64,000 bases of DNA, taken from NCBI GenBank assembly GCA_022009915.1, contig CP091730.1:1364001-1428000 (forward strand). Reading direction: 5' to 3'. Positions 8,968-19,524 of the stretch are shown in pieces. Made by a program: the position numbers and the translations under genes. The stretch comes from Alistipes putredinis (GTDB taxonomy: Bacteria > Bacteroidota > Bacteroidia > Bacteroidales > Rikenellaceae). The stretch's first letter is position 1. Each line of letters begins with the position of its first letter. Below the pieces are notes generated by a model, which was not told the origin of the DNA, did not search any database, and worked only from the letters and a program-made list of their open reading frames with translations.

Positions 8968-10065
8968 TTATCTTCCGCCCTGTGTCCTGCCGCTGCCGCC
9001 GACCGAAGAGGTTCCGCCTCCGAAACTTCCTCCGCTGTGACTGCTGCCGCCCGAACCGAAGTCTGCTGCCGCGCGATGGGTTGGTGTAGCTGCCGCCGTT
9101 GCCGGATGACGAACTCGAACTCGAAGTTGAACCGCTGCCGCGGCGGTACGTGGTCGAGCTGTTCGTGGATGTCCTGTTGCCCGAAGAGACCGTTCCGCTG
9201 CCGCGCGAACTGTTGTATGAGTTGTTTTTGTTATTGGACGAAGGTCTGCTGTTGCTGCTGCCGCTGTTGCCTCCGCGGTTGTTGTAGTAGTCGCTCTTGG
9301 AGGTATTCGACGGACGGTAGCCCGAACCGGCCGGATTGCGCGTATCGCTGCCTTGGGCGATATTGTTCGTAGCCGGATTCCGGTATCCGTTGCCGAATGT
9401 TCTGTAATTCGGTCTGTGCGAATAAGCCGGACCTCCGTCGTGATGAGGCGGATGATATCCGGGGTAGTGGTGATGCGGCGGGTAATGTCCGCCCCAGCCC
9501 CAATAGGGGTCCCAACCCCAACCCCAGTTCCAGCTCATGGTCCAGTTCCAGTATGCACCGCCCCAGCCCCAGGCTCCATGAGGGTGCCATACCACGGACG
9601 GTTCCATGCGTAGTAGTACGACGGTCCCCAGAGTCCGTACAGCGAACTGACATATCGCGGCTCGACCACTACCACGTTGTAGAACGGGTCGTAGTAGGAG
9701 TAGCGGTAGTCGTAGTATGCGGCCGGAAGTATGTATGTTGGCGAGTCGAACGCATATAGTTTGCGGGCGTATACGCTGCTGGACGAGAAGTCATCGTCGT
9801 CGGAGAGTATGCTCTTTCCGTTTCGGTAATCGCTCTCCGCTTTGTCGGCCTGCTGCTGTGCCAGCAGTGCTTCGTATTTTGCTCTTCGGGCTTCCGCCTC
9901 GGCCTTTTCGAGTTCGGCGCGTGCAGCCTCGCGTTTGGCAATCGCAAGACGGCTGTCGGGGTTGTATAAATCGTCGCTCGACGAAGCGTATTTCGCGCTG
10001 CCGCATCCGACGAGCAGCATCGCTGCCGCGAGGGCGCCTGCAATGTAACATCCGATAGTTTTCAT
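8968..10065 (-). CDS. Low-complexity Trp/Tyr/Ser/Gly-rich lipoprotein
   Basis: Lipoprotein signal ending LLVGC at residue 21, then a charged Ala/Glu/Arg helix (residues 37-85, likely coiled coil, repeats of RAELEKAEAEARRAK type), an aromatic segment (YYDYRYSYYDPFYN), a Trp/Gly segment (WGWGGAYWNW), His/Pro, and a long Asn/Ser/Gly tail ending GRTQGGR. Function unknown; composition suggests a surface-exposed, extended protein. Two frame breaks: one missing base near 9590 and one extra near 9065. Both were resolved by the continuing low-complexity pattern, so the exact residues there are uncertain. Confidence 0.65.
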
Positions 10066-10240
10066 GGCCTGATTTTGTTTAGATGTTAGTAATACGTTAT
10101 ATTGTCTTTAACGAAAACCGTACCAAATAAATTGTGTAAAAAAGTAACATTTAGCCGGTTTCCGTCCGTTTGTGTCGTTTTTACGGCTTCTTGTTGTCTG
10201 CAAGATACGGATTTTTACCGATAATTACAAAAAAAAACGA

Positions 10241-10248
10241 TACCTTTG
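10241..10248 (+). promoter_or_regulatory. -7 box of proS
   Basis: TACCTTTG, a TAnnTTTG match, 39 bp before the proS ATG. No other feature is seen in the 220-bp divergent gap. Confidence 0.55.
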
Positions 10249-10286
10249 CATTTCGACTGATAAAAATATAAAAAGGTATAGTTTTT

Positions 10287-11772
10287 ATGGCAAATGAGTT
10301 GAAAGAGCTTACCTCGCGCGAGGAGAATTATTCGCAGTGGTATAACGATTTGGTTGTGAAGGCGGGCCTTGCGGAGAGTTAGGCAGTGCGCGGCTGTATG
10401 GTTATCAAACCTTACGGATACGCAATCTGGGAGAAGATGCAGGCTGCGCTGGACAAGATGTTCAAGGACACAGGACATGTGAACGCCTACTTCCCGCTTT
10501 TCATCCCTAAATCGTTTTTCAGCAGGGAGGCCGATCATGTCGAAGGGTTCGCCAAGGAGTGCGCCGTGGTTACGCACTATCGGTTGAAGAACAATCCCGA
10601 CGGAGACGGAGTGGTCGTGGACCCCGATGCCAAACTCGAAGAGGAGCTCATCGTGCGCCCGACCTCCGAGACAATCATCTGGAATACGTACAAGGGCTGG
10701 ATTCAGTCCTACCGCGACCTTCCGATTCTGTGCAACCAGTGGGCCAACGTTGTGCGCTGGGAGATGCGTACCCGACTGTTCCTGCGCACGGCCGAATTCC
10801 TGTGGCAGGAGGGCCATACGGCTCACGAAACGCGCGAAGAGGCGATAGCCGAGGCACAGAAAATGATAGGCGTATACAAGACGTTCGTCGAGGATTATAT
10901 GGGCGTGCCGGTAATCGTCGGACGCAAGAGCGCCAACGAACGTTTCGCCGGAGCGGAGGATACCTACACCATAGAGGCGCTGATGCAGGACGGCAAGGCT
11001 CTGCAAAGCGGCACCTCGCACTTCCTCGGACAGAACTTCGCCAAGGCTTTCGATGTACAGTATGCCAACCGCGAAGGAAAGTTGGAGTATGTCTGGGCCA
11101 CGTCGTGGGGCGTATCGACGCGCCTTATGGGTGCTCTTATCATGGCCCATTCGGACAACAACGGACTGGTACTGCCGCCGAAGCTGGCGCCGATTCAGGT
11201 CGTCATGGTCCCTATTTACAAGGGCGCGGACGAACTCGTTGCCGTCGTGGAGCGCATGAACGTTATCGCACAGGAGCTTAGAGCCAAGGGCATCAGCGTG
11301 AAGATAGACGACCGCGACAATGTCCGTTCTGGATTCAAGTTCGCCGAGTACGAACTCAAAGGCGTGCCTGTGCGTCTTGCCATGGGACCGCGCGACATGG
11401 CTGCCGGAACCGTCGAAATAGCCCGCAGAGACACTCTGACGAAAGAGTCGGTTTCGCAGCAGGAGGTCGTAGCAAAGGTGGAGCAGATGCTCGAAGAGAT
11501 TCAGGCAAACATATTCAAAAAGGCGCTTTCGTTCCGCGATTCGATGATTACGCGCGTGGATACATGGGACGAGTTCGTGAAGACACTGGACGAGAAGGGC
11601 GGATTCATATCGGCCCACTGGGACGGTACCGTAGAGACGGAAATCGCAATCAAGGAGGCAACCAAGGCCACGATTCGCTGCATACCTCTGGATTCGGTCG
11701 AGGAGCAGGGCGTTTGCATCTACTCGGGCAAACCTTCCTCGCGCCGCGTGCTTTTTCGCTCGCAGTTATTAA
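10287..11772 (+). CDS. proS: Prolyl-tRNA synthetase (class II)
   Basis: About 494 residues of the short, eukaryote-like ProRS type usual in Bacteroidetes. Motifs: SQWYNDLVVKA at the start, RPTSETIIW (motif 2 region), TRLFLRTAEFLWQEGHTAH, the anticodon-binding part KIDDRDNVRSGFKFAEYELKGVP, and a C-terminal CIYSGKPSSRRVLFARSY after correction. Two defects: codon 32 is TAG (10380-10382) where the family has a serine, and one extra T at 11751-11755 hides the true TAA at 11770. Both are hard to reconcile with a single essential gene and are best read as sequence errors. A strong terminator follows. Confidence 0.93.
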
Positions 11773-11796
11773 TCGTTATAGTCAGTAAGAATATTC

Positions 11797-11837
11797 GAAC
11801 CCCGCCGAAACGGAACAGGCCGTTTCGGCGGGGTTCG
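11797..11837 (+). terminator. Terminator of proS
   Basis: Sixteen-bp GC-rich stem (AACCCCGCCGAAACGG and its complement) with a 6-nt loop. The 160 bp between this and the next terminator hold nothing recognisable. Confidence 0.85.
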
Positions 11838-11993
11838 GTGTTTTGGCCGCGCATTGGCCTGTTGCCGCTGCGCTGTAATGGAACTTATTCCCCGAAAAAA
11901 ATTCCGCATTGCGGCACGGCTGTTGTTCAATTGACACATGCAGTCCGGCAGACGAGACTGGGAAAAGAAAGAGAAAGCTAAGTTCGCTGACAA

Positions 11994-12030
11994 AAAGTCT
12001 TCCTCGCGATTTTTCACGAGGAAGACTTAA
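11994..12030 (-). terminator. Terminator of fba
   Basis: AAGTCTTCCTCG / CGAGGAAGACTT stem followed on the minus strand by TTTTTG, 20 bp after the fba stop. Confidence 0.85.
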
Positions 12031-12049
12031 AAAAATGTGAGTAATGCGA

Positions 12050-13052
12050 TTATTCGGCCTTTTCCGTCCGAACCGAGCACCTCTTTAATCTTGTGGATAT
12101 AGAGCTTTTTCATGTTGTCGCGAGCCGGACCCAGATATTTGCGGGGGTCGAACTCTGCGGGCTTGGTTGCGAACACCTCGCGGATTGCAGCCGTCATGGC
12201 CAGACGCGAGTCGGAGTCGATGTTGATTTTGCAAACCGCGCTCTTGGCTGCCTTGCGGAGTTCCTCTTCGGGAATGCCGACAGCTGCTTTCAGGGCACCG
12301 CCGTATTTGTTGATAGTATCCACCTCTTCCTGCGGAACCGACGACGAGCCGTGCAGTACGATGGGGAATCCGGGGAGCTCCTTCTCGATTGCCGCCAAAA
12401 CGTCGAAAGCCAGCGGGGGAGGAATCAGACGTCCGGTCTTCGGGTCTACGGTGCACTGCTCGGGAGTGAACTTGTATGCTCCGTGCGAGGTGCCTATCGA
12501 GATAGCCAGCGAATCGACGCCCGTCTTGGTTACGAAGTCCACCACCTCTTCGGGTTTGGTGTAGTGGCTCTCTTCGGCCTGAACCTCGTCTTCAACACCG
12601 GCCAGTACGCCGAGCTCGCCCTCTACGGTCACATCGTACTGGTGCGCATACTCGACTACTTTCTTGGTGAGAGCGACGTTCTCGTCGTAGGGCAGGCTCG
12701 AACCGTCAATCATCACCGACGAGAAGCCCATGTCAACGCAGCTTTTGCAAAGCTCGAAGCTGTCGCCGTGGTCGAGGTGAAGCACGATTTGCGGCTTTGC
12801 CCAGCCGAGTTCCTTGGCATATTCCACTGCACCTTCCGCCATGTAACGCAGCAGCGTCTGGTTGGCGTAGTTGCGGGCGCCTTTGGATACTTGGAGAATG
12901 ACCGGAGATTTGGTCTCGGCCGATGCCATGATGATTGCCTGCAACTGCTCCATGTTGTTGAAGTTGAACGCGGGAATTGCATAACCGCCTTTGATTGCCT
13001 TGGCGAACATCTCACGGGTGTTTACGAGGCCTAATTCTTTGAATGAAACCAT
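12050..13052 (-). CDS. fba: Class II fructose-bisphosphate aldolase
   Basis: 334 residues. Cleaves fructose-1,6-bisphosphate to DHAP and glyceraldehyde-3-phosphate in glycolysis. Class II zinc site: LHLDHGDSFE (zinc His and nearby Asp), GTSHGAYKF and LHGSSSVP; phosphate-binding KINIDSDSR. It is full length with only the last codons affected. One extra C at 12058-12059 moves the frame past the true ending DGKAE and TAA at 12050. Monocistronic, with its own -7 box and terminator, and divergent from fumarase. Confidence 0.95.
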
Positions 13053-13107
13053 AATAAAAAGTGAGTTTATGAAATTTGTACCAGAATATCCGTTTTTTTA
13101 ATTTTTG

Positions 13108-13115
13108 CAAAAATA
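13108..13115 (-). promoter_or_regulatory. -7 box of fba
   Basis: TATTTTTG on the minus strand, 55 bp before the fba ATG at 13052. Confidence 0.45.
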
Positions 13116-13212
13116 ATTATTTTTTCGAAAAACAAGCTCCCCTGTGCGGTTCATTAAAGCGCCGGTCCCGACTTTTTTTGTCCGTTACGTGGCGGATAAT
13201 CCGCAAAATGGT

Positions 13213-13220
13213 TATCTTTG
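13213..13220 (+). promoter_or_regulatory. -7 box of the fumarase gene
   Basis: TATCTTTG, a TAnnTTTG match 41 bp before the ATG at 13262. Confidence 0.55.
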
Positions 13221-13261
13221 TACTTTCTCTATCGAGAATAACAGTTCAAAAACCTATAATC

Positions 13262-14873
13262 ATGTCTGAATTCAAATATCAAGAACCGTTCCCTCTGGGC
13301 GAGGACACGACTCGTTACCGTCTGCTTACGTCGGATTATGTCAAGGTGGTCGAGTGCGACGGCCGCAGAATCCTGAAAATAGACCCTGCCGGTCTGGAAC
13401 TCCTGTCCAAGGCCGCATACAGCGACGTATCGTTTTACCTGCGTGCATCGCACCTGCAAAAGCTCGCCGATATCTTGCAGGACAAGGAGGCGACCGACAA
13501 CGACAAGTTCGTGGCCTATACCATGCTTATGAATCAGTGCGTTGCGGCCGAGGGCGAACTGCCCACGTGTCAGGACACCGGTACGGCGATTGCAATCGGA
13601 AAGAAGGGCGAGGACGTCTACACGGGAGTGGACGACGCCGAGTATATCTCCAAGGGCGTATACGAAACCTATGCAGAGCGCAATCTCCGCTATTCGCAAG
13701 TGGTTCCTTTCACCATGATTGAGGAGAAAAACAGCGGCAACAACATGCCGGCGCAAATAGACATCTACGCCACCAAAGGCAACGAATACAAGTTCCTGTT
13801 CATCACCAAGGGCGGCGGCTCGGCCAACAAGACTTTCCTTTACCAGCAGACCAAGGCGCTGCTCAACGAGGAGTCTCTGACCAAGTTCATAACCGAGCAT
13901 ATCAAGGATTTGGGAACTTCGGCCTGTCCTCCGTACCGCCTCGCGATAGTTATCGGCGGAACATCGGCGGAAGCCAATCTTTCGACCGTTAAAAAGGCTT
14001 CAGCCGGTTATCTGGATGCGCTTCCTACCTCCGGCAACGAGGGTGGCCGCGCGTTCCGCGATTTGGAATGGGAGCAGAAGGTTCTGGAAATCTGCCGCAA
14101 AGAGCGGCGTGGGTGCGCAGTTCGGCGGCAAGTATCTGGTTCACGACGTGCGCGTAGTGCGTCTGCCGCGTCATGCCGCTTCGTGCCCCGTTGGCATAGG
14201 CGTAAGTTGCAGTGCCGACCGTAACATCAAGGCCAAGATTAACGAACAGGGCATCTGGCTGGAAGAGTTGGAGAAGAATCCGGCACGTTTCCTGCCCGCC
14301 GAAGCTCCCGCCATGTCTCCGGCTGTCGAGATAGATTTGGACGAGGGTATGGACAAAGTCCGTCAGACGCTCACCAAGTATCCCATAAAGACGCGCCTTA
14401 ATCTGAAAGGCACGCTTATCGTCGCCCGCGACATAGCCCATGCGCGAATCAAGCAGATGCTCGACGAAGGCAAGCCGATGCCGGAATATTTCAAGAAACA
14501 TCCTATTTATTACGCAGGTCCCGCCAAGACTCCGACGGGAATGGCTTCGGGCAGTTTCGGTCCCACCACGGCCGGACGTATGGACCCATACGTGGACTTG
14601 TTCCAGAGTCAGGGCGGTTCCATGGTTATGGTGGCCAAGGGCAACCGTTCGCAGGAGGTTACCGATGCCTGCAAGAAACACGGGGGCTTCTATCTGGGTT
14701 CCATCGGCGGACCGGCTGCGATTCTTGCGAAAAACAGCATAAAGAGCGTCGAGGTGGTGGACTTCCCCGAACTCGGTATGGAGGCCGTGCGTAAGATTTA
14801 CGTGGAGAACTTCCCTGCGTTCATCATCGTGGACGACAAGGGCAACGACTTCTTCGCGGATTTCAAGCACTGA
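13262..14873 (+). CDS. Class I (4Fe-4S) fumarate hydratase
   Basis: About 536 residues. Interconverts fumarate and malate, here probably in the reductive branch that makes succinate in anaerobic Bacteroidetes. Iron-sulfur and substrate motifs: LPTCQDTGTA with the first cluster cysteine, ITKGGGSANK, GTSACPPY and GPTTAGRMDPYVD; N-terminal and C-terminal (FumA/B-type alpha and beta) domains are on one chain. One extra G near 14101 (CGCAAAGAG for CGCAAAAG) shifts the frame between the two domains; the second half then continues correctly to TGA at 14871. The class is clear, the A/B name is not decided. Confidence 0.93.
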
Positions 14874-14878
14874 TGAGT

Positions 14879-14897
14879 TTCGCCTCGGGGAGGCGAA
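14879..14897 (+). terminator. Short terminator-like hairpin
   Basis: TTCGCCTC / GAGGCGAA with a 3-nt loop right after the fumarase stop; only a weak T-run follows. Confidence 0.45.
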
Positions 14898-14970
14898 GTA
14901 TTTCGGATGTAGTACAATTTTTGCGGCACTTCGTGCGTTCAAGGTGCAAGATGCTGCACATGTTGATATT

Positions 14971-16863
14971 ATGAAAAGATTACTATTGACGATACTCGTA
15001 TTTTTTTGTCGGCTGCAACGACCATTGCGGCCGACAAAAATATTACGTTCGAGGTTTCGGGGCCGCGCGTGGTGTCGGTCGGCGAGGTCTTTCGTTTTGG
15101 AGTTCGTGCTGAATGCCGAACCGAAGGAGTTCGTGCCGCCGCAAATCGAAGGGCTCGACATTCTGGCGGGACCGGCTCGATCCTCTTCGCGAAGCATCTC
15201 GGTTGTAAACGGCGAGATGACCAAAAACAAGACTTATACCTATACTTACGTCCTGCAAGGCAATGCCGCGGGCGAGTATGCGGTATCCGAGGCTCAGGCC
15301 AAGGTGGGCGGCAAGGTGTACAGTACCGAAGCCTTCAAGGTCGAGGTCGTAGACGAAGGAACAGCCGGCGGAGCTGCCGCAGGGCAGCCTTCCTCGACGG
15401 CCGCAGGACAAGGAAATGCGGCGGCTTCGGGCGCTGGCATATCGGCCGACGACATTTTCGTTCTGGCAATACCGGACAAGACCTCCGTTTACAAGGGCGA
15501 GCCGGTGCGTATGACGTTCAAACTCTATACGCGCATACCGATGAGCGGAGTGGAAAACCAGCGTTTCCCGTCGTTCAACGGGTTCTGGTCGCAGGATTTG
15601 AGCGTGGACGGGTATCAGTGGCAGCGCGAAAGCTATAACGGCAAGGTGTACGATTCGCGGATTTTCAGCCAGTATCTGCTCTATCCGCAGCAGACAGGCA
15701 CGCTTACCGTCGAACCGATGGACCTTACCGTGGTGGCGCAGATAGTGTCGCAGTCCGCCCAGCGCCAGTCGCTTCTGGACGACTTTTTTTCGGCATGGGC
15801 ACAGATATCCGCGAAGTGCGGCGCAAGTTGTCCACGCAGCCGGTCAAGATAACGGTAAAGAGTTTGCCTGCCGGCGCTCCCGCCGGATTTTCGGGCGCCG
15901 TGGGCCAGTTCGCCATGGAGGCCGACATGCCCGCCTCTTCCATTTCGGCTAACTCCTCGGCAGCTTATACGATTAAAATATCGGGCCGCGGAAACCTGCC
16001 CCTCATACAGTCTCCGAAGATAAAGTTCCCGACCTCTTTCGAGCAGTACAACGTAAAGACGACCGAGAGCCTCAAATCCTCTGCGACGGGCATTTCGGGC
16101 TACCGCCAGTTCGAGTATCCGTTCATAGCCCGCGCCGAAGGCCAGTATACCGTTCCCGAAGTGGAGTTTTCATATTTCAATCCTCAGTCGGCGCAGTATG
16201 TTACCTTGCTCTCCAAGCAGTTCCGCGTGGACGTGACTCCCGATTCGTCTGCCGTAGGCAATGTGGCGACCGGAATCGTGAGCGGCCTTTCGAAGGAAGA
16301 CATAAAGATATTGGGTCAGGACATACGTTTCATACGCTTGGGACAACCCGCCTTTACACAGAAAGGGCGCTTTTTCATGTGGAGCGGAGGGTATTTCGCG
16401 ATTCTCGCAGCGATGCTGGCGGCCGCAGCCGCAGGTTATGTCCTGCTTGAACGCTATTTGAAAAAAACATGCGCAACGATCCATTCGCGCGCGGCAAGAG
16501 GAGCCAACCGCATGGCGCTCGTGCGTCTGCGTCAGGCGGAAACGTACATGAAACGGGACGATGAGCGCGGGTTCTACGATGAGATGCTGAAAGCCATGTG
16601 GGGATACATGAGCGACAAGCTCAACATTCCCGTGTCGCTTCTTAGCAAGGAGAACATTCGCGAACAGCTCTTGCGGCGCGACATCTCGCCGCAGGTTTCC
16701 GAACGTTTCATTTCGCTGATTGCACTTTGCGAGCAGGCACAGTATTCCCCGCAGGCATCCTTGCAGATGCACGAGGTGTACAAGGAGGGCGTGGAGCTCA
16801 TCTCCAAGTTCGAATCGGTAATAAAAAAAGATAAAAATAGGGGAGGGTTTTTTTGGAAAATGA
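14971..16863 (+). CDS. batD: BatD, membrane protein of the Bat system
   Basis: About 630 residues: signal peptide (MKRLLLTILVFF..AATTIAA), tandem Ig-like oxygen-tolerance/BatD repeats (DKTSVYKGEPVRMTFKLY, FPSFNGFWSQDL, KISGRGNLPLIQSPKIKFP), one transmembrane helix near residue 480 (FAILAAMLAAAAAGYVLL), and a cytosolic helical tail. Bat proteins support aerotolerance and envelope integrity in Bacteroidetes. Four frame breaks, all in T-runs, including 15000-15007 (a T lost), about 15097, about 15785 and 16848-16854. After correction the TGA overlaps the batE ATG. batA, batB and batC are not in the window. Confidence 0.85.
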
Positions 16864-17624
16864 AATATCTGTCGATTTTACTTTTTCCTGCTTGTGTCCG
16901 CTCCTGCCGCCGGCAGTGACGGCAGGGCCGAGAAACTTTTCGATGCGGCGAACACAGCCTATGTCAATAACGATTTTTCTCACCGCCACGGAGTATTACG
17001 ATTCCATTGCGGACATGGGCCTTCAAAGCGCCGGCCTTTATTACAACATGGGAAATGCGTACTTCAAGTCCGGAAAGATAGGAGCCGCCATACTTTATTA
17101 TAATAAGGCGCAGCGTCTGGCTCCGCTTAATTCCGACATAGATTACAACCTGACGGTTGCCAACACCTATACGCGCGACAACATCGGGAGCGTTCCGCAG
17201 TTCTTCGCCCGTCGCTGGATTGTAGGGTTCCGTTCGCTGCTCAGCAGCAACGCATGGGCGTGGTTGTCGGTCCTGTTTTTCGGTCTGCTAATGGTCGGAA
17301 CGCTGCTCTATCTGCTGCCGCTTTCTTTGGGAGCACGCAAGACCGGACTGGGCCTCGGCATCGCTTCTGCCGCGATTTTTCGCTCTTTCGGTCACTTTCG
17401 CTTCGGTTCAACGCCGCGAGTCCCTGCATCCGAGGGAGGGCGTAGTCATGATGACTGCCCTGCCGGTCAAGAGTTCTCCCGACGCTTCGAGCAAGGACCT
17501 GTTCGTGCTTCACGAGGGAACCAAGGTCGAAATTACCGATGCACTCAACGACTGGCGCGAAATCACCCTGTCCGACGGGCACAGCGGATGGATAATGGAA
17601 TCTTCTATCGCACTCATCGATTAG
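16860..17624 (+). CDS. batE: BatE, TPR protein of the Bat system
   Basis: About 253 residues. Signal peptide (MKYLSILLFLLVSAPAAG), a TPR pair (AEKLFDAANTAYVNNDF, GLYYNMGNAYFKSGKIGAA), two membrane helices around residues 145-185 (WLSVLFFGLLMVGTLLYLL), and a C-terminal SH3-like domain (HEGTKVEITDALNDWREI, GHSGWI). This is the normal BatE layout. It overlaps batD by four bases. Frame breaks occur near 16889 (extra C), 16980 (extra T) and about 17385. The stop TAG at 17622 is two bases from the recR start. Confidence 0.83.
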
Positions 17625-17626
17625 CC

Positions 17627-18218
17627 ATGTCTGTACTGTTGGACGACGTAGTGGGCGAACTTGCCAAATTGCCCGGAATAGGGCGCCGGACGGCTCTGCG
17701 CCTTGCCATGCACATGCTTCGGCGCGACGAGCAGGATGTCGCGCAGATGGTCGAGGCCATAGAGCGGTTCCGCACCGGAATAAAGTATTGCAAGAGGTGC
17801 AACAACCTTTCTGACGAGGATATATGCCCAATATGCGCCGACTCTTCGCGCGACCACTCGACGATTTGCGTCGTCGAGTCTGTGGGCGATGTCATGTCCA
17901 TCGAGAATACGCGGCAATACCGCGGACTTTATCATGTTCTGGGAGGCGTCATCTCGCCGATGCAGGGCATAGCGCCGTCGGACCTGAAAATAGACCGCCT
18001 CGTAGAGAATATATCCGAGGGCGGTGTCAGGGAGGTCATCTTGGCCATGAGCACCACTGTCGAGGGCGAAACGACGCTTTTTTACATCATGAACAAATTG
18101 CGCCAGTTCCCATCGCTTACGATTTCCACAATCGCCCGAGGCATCGGATTCGGTGATGAAATAGAGTATGCCGACGAACTTACAATCACCCATGCTCTGA
18201 TGAACCGCCGGCCCGTAG
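17627..18218 (+). CDS. recR: Recombination mediator RecR
   Basis: About 197 residues. Helix-hairpin-helix LAKLPGIGRRTALRLA near residue 12, four-cysteine zinc finger CKRCNNLSDEDICPIC at about 52-67, and a Toprim domain (ICVVESVGDVMSIE, YHVLGGVISPMQGI). It helps load RecA at ssDNA gaps with RecO. The printed frame runs on past the normal family end; an extra C at 18212-18214 explains this, and the stop is placed at TAG 18216-18218. This end is inferred. Two bases separate it from batE, so it is probably the last gene of the batD-batE-recR operon. Confidence 0.9.
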
Positions 18219-18228
18219 ATAACGGAAA

Positions 18229-18262
18229 AAGAGTAAGCCGCACTCGACCGGCTTACTCTTCT
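18229..18262. terminator. Bidirectional terminator
   Basis: AGAGTAAGCCG / CGGCTTACTCT stem between convergent recR and the META-domain gene. Confidence 0.85.
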
Positions 18263-18284
18263 CTTCCTGATTCGCCTTTTTTTG

Positions 18285-18730
18285 CTATTCCTCCTTCCGA
18301 GGTTCGGGCACTGTGCCTTCCAGCACACCGAGAAGCTCGCCGTTTTTGAGCAGCATGAGCGTGTTGCCGTCGATTGTATAGGTATCTATTTTGTCCAGCA
18401 TAGCCAAGAAGGCGTTCTCATCTGCCATATTCGGACACATCATTCTGGTCGAGCCGAGCGGGCCGATTTTTATCTTGCCGTTCGAGGCGGTGTATTTCCC
18501 GAAGAAACGGTTGCAGGCGCCGATGCCGTTCACCGACATGTCGTCGTGGAAAACGATTTCGAAATTATCGTCCGGAGTGATATTCAGGGCGTTCACCCGA
18601 ACCAGCTGCCAGCGCGTCTGCGTGAGCGGCAGAGAGTTTTTAGCCGTCGATTTGCCCTTGCGGCAGGGACAGCAGGCGATGATTGCGATACATGCGGCAG
18701 CCAAAGCCGCGATTTTTGAGTATTTTTCAT
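18285..18730 (-). CDS. META-domain (HslJ-like) lipoprotein
   Basis: About 148 residues: lipoprotein-type signal (KIAALAAACIAIIACC), then a META domain with TRWQLVRVNA, GIGACNRFFGKY and STRMMCPN motifs like those of the E. coli heat-shock protein HslJ and related envelope lipoproteins. The GACN..F and M-C-P-N elements are the family signature. Function in the envelope is not known. One missing A near 18714-18718 separates the true start (MKNTQK) from the body; the longer upstream frame is not real. It converges on recR. Confidence 0.8.
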
Positions 18731-18830
18731 GTTCGTGTCGTTTTTTTGGTGATGCAAGGTAGTTAAAAAAATTCGGATATTCGATTCGAAAATCTGCTCC
18801 GCCGTCGTGAACCGCTGCAAAGACGACAAG

Positions 18831-18948
18831 CGCGTTCGATTTCATCGAATATATTTCATATATTTGGCTTGCGCCCAATATACTTCGGTTCGGCATAAAA
18901 AAATAAACGCAGTTTATTTTATTCTGCGCTCACCTTTAGTTATATTTG
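18831..18948 (+). repeat. Promoter-bearing intergenic repeat, copy A
   Basis: Full-length copy. In order: palindrome TTCGAT-TTC-ATCGAA, an internal TATATTTG (18859-18866), CTTGCGCC, TTCGGCATAAAA, an AATAAAC-GCA-GTTTATT hairpin, TTCTGCGCTCACCTTT, and TATATTTG at 18941-18948. The same modules in the same order occur at 46982-47070 and 60884-60987 on the other strand. It lies upstream of ridA, facing it. Confidence 0.85.
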
Positions 18949-18995
18949 TCTCAATCGAATCGCTCCGCGACCGCGCACCGCCATGGTGGCGATAA

Positions 18996-19032
18996 GCGCT
19001 TTCGATTTCATCGAATATATTTCATATATTTG
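18996..19032 (+). repeat. Promoter-bearing repeat, half copy D
   Basis: Repeats only the first module of copy A (GCGC, TTCGAT-TTC-ATCGAA, ATATATTTCA, TATATTTG at 19025-19032) 165 bp downstream. Its -7 box is 34 bp before the ridA ATG, so this half copy is the likely ridA promoter. Confidence 0.8.
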
Positions 19033-19066
19033 CAAAAAGGTAAAAACTTAAAAACGTATATAGATA

Positions 19067-19442
19067 ATGAAAAAGAGTGATTTCAACACCTGATGCGCCG
19101 AAGGCCGTCGGTCCGTATTCGCAGGCTATCGAAGCCGCTGGAACGCTTTATGTTTCGGGTCAGATTCCTATCGACCCTGTCACTGGAACCATGGTCGAGG
19201 GCGTGGAGGCGCAGGCCGAGCAGGTTCTTAAAAACGTGGGCGCCATTCTTAATGCGGCAGGATACACTTTCGACGATGTGGTCAAGACCACCGTACTGCT
19301 CGAAGACATAGGCGATTTCGCCGCCGTGAACGCCGTCTATGCCAAGTATTATACAAAAGACATGCCGGCACGCGCCTGCTTTCAGGTCGCAGCGCTGCCT
19401 ATGGGCGCGAAGGTCGAAATAGAGACCGTCGCAGTGAAGTAG
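19067..19442 (+). CDS. ridA: RidA family 2-iminobutanoate deaminase
   Basis: 124 residues, the whole of the small RidA/YjgF/Rid domain. It hydrolyses reactive enamine/imine intermediates made by PLP enzymes. Motifs: PDAPKAVGPYSQAIEA, GQIPIDP, VLKNVGAILNAAG, and the catalytic-site stretch PARACFQVAALP with the conserved Arg. One extra G in the fourth codon (ATGAAAAAGAG for ATGAAAAAAG) causes an early false stop. The gene sits behind tandem copies of the promoter repeat and ends in a strong terminator. Confidence 0.92.
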
Positions 19443-19464
19443 CCGCTGTCGGGTACGCATTGAA

Positions 19465-19506
19465 AACGACAATAGGGTTGTCCGCAGCGGCAACCCTATT
19501 GTCGTT
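19465..19506. terminator. Strong bidirectional terminator
   Basis: A 16-bp stem (AACGACAATAGGGTTG and complement, 10-nt loop) between convergent ridA and the exchanger gene. Confidence 0.9.
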
Positions 19507-19524
19507 ATGTTGTATCGTCTCGTT

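Noticed and set aside
10380..10382. TAG in proS as evidence of stop-codon reassignment
   Set aside because: TAG clearly ends other genes in the window, for example batE, cyclophilin and the OYE gene, and no suppressor tRNA is seen.
16853..18349. Long single frame suggesting a BatE-RecR fusion
   Set aside because: It joins parts only because two indels bring batE fragments and recR into the same phase. The batE C-terminus lies in another frame and ends at TAG 17622, before the recR ATG.
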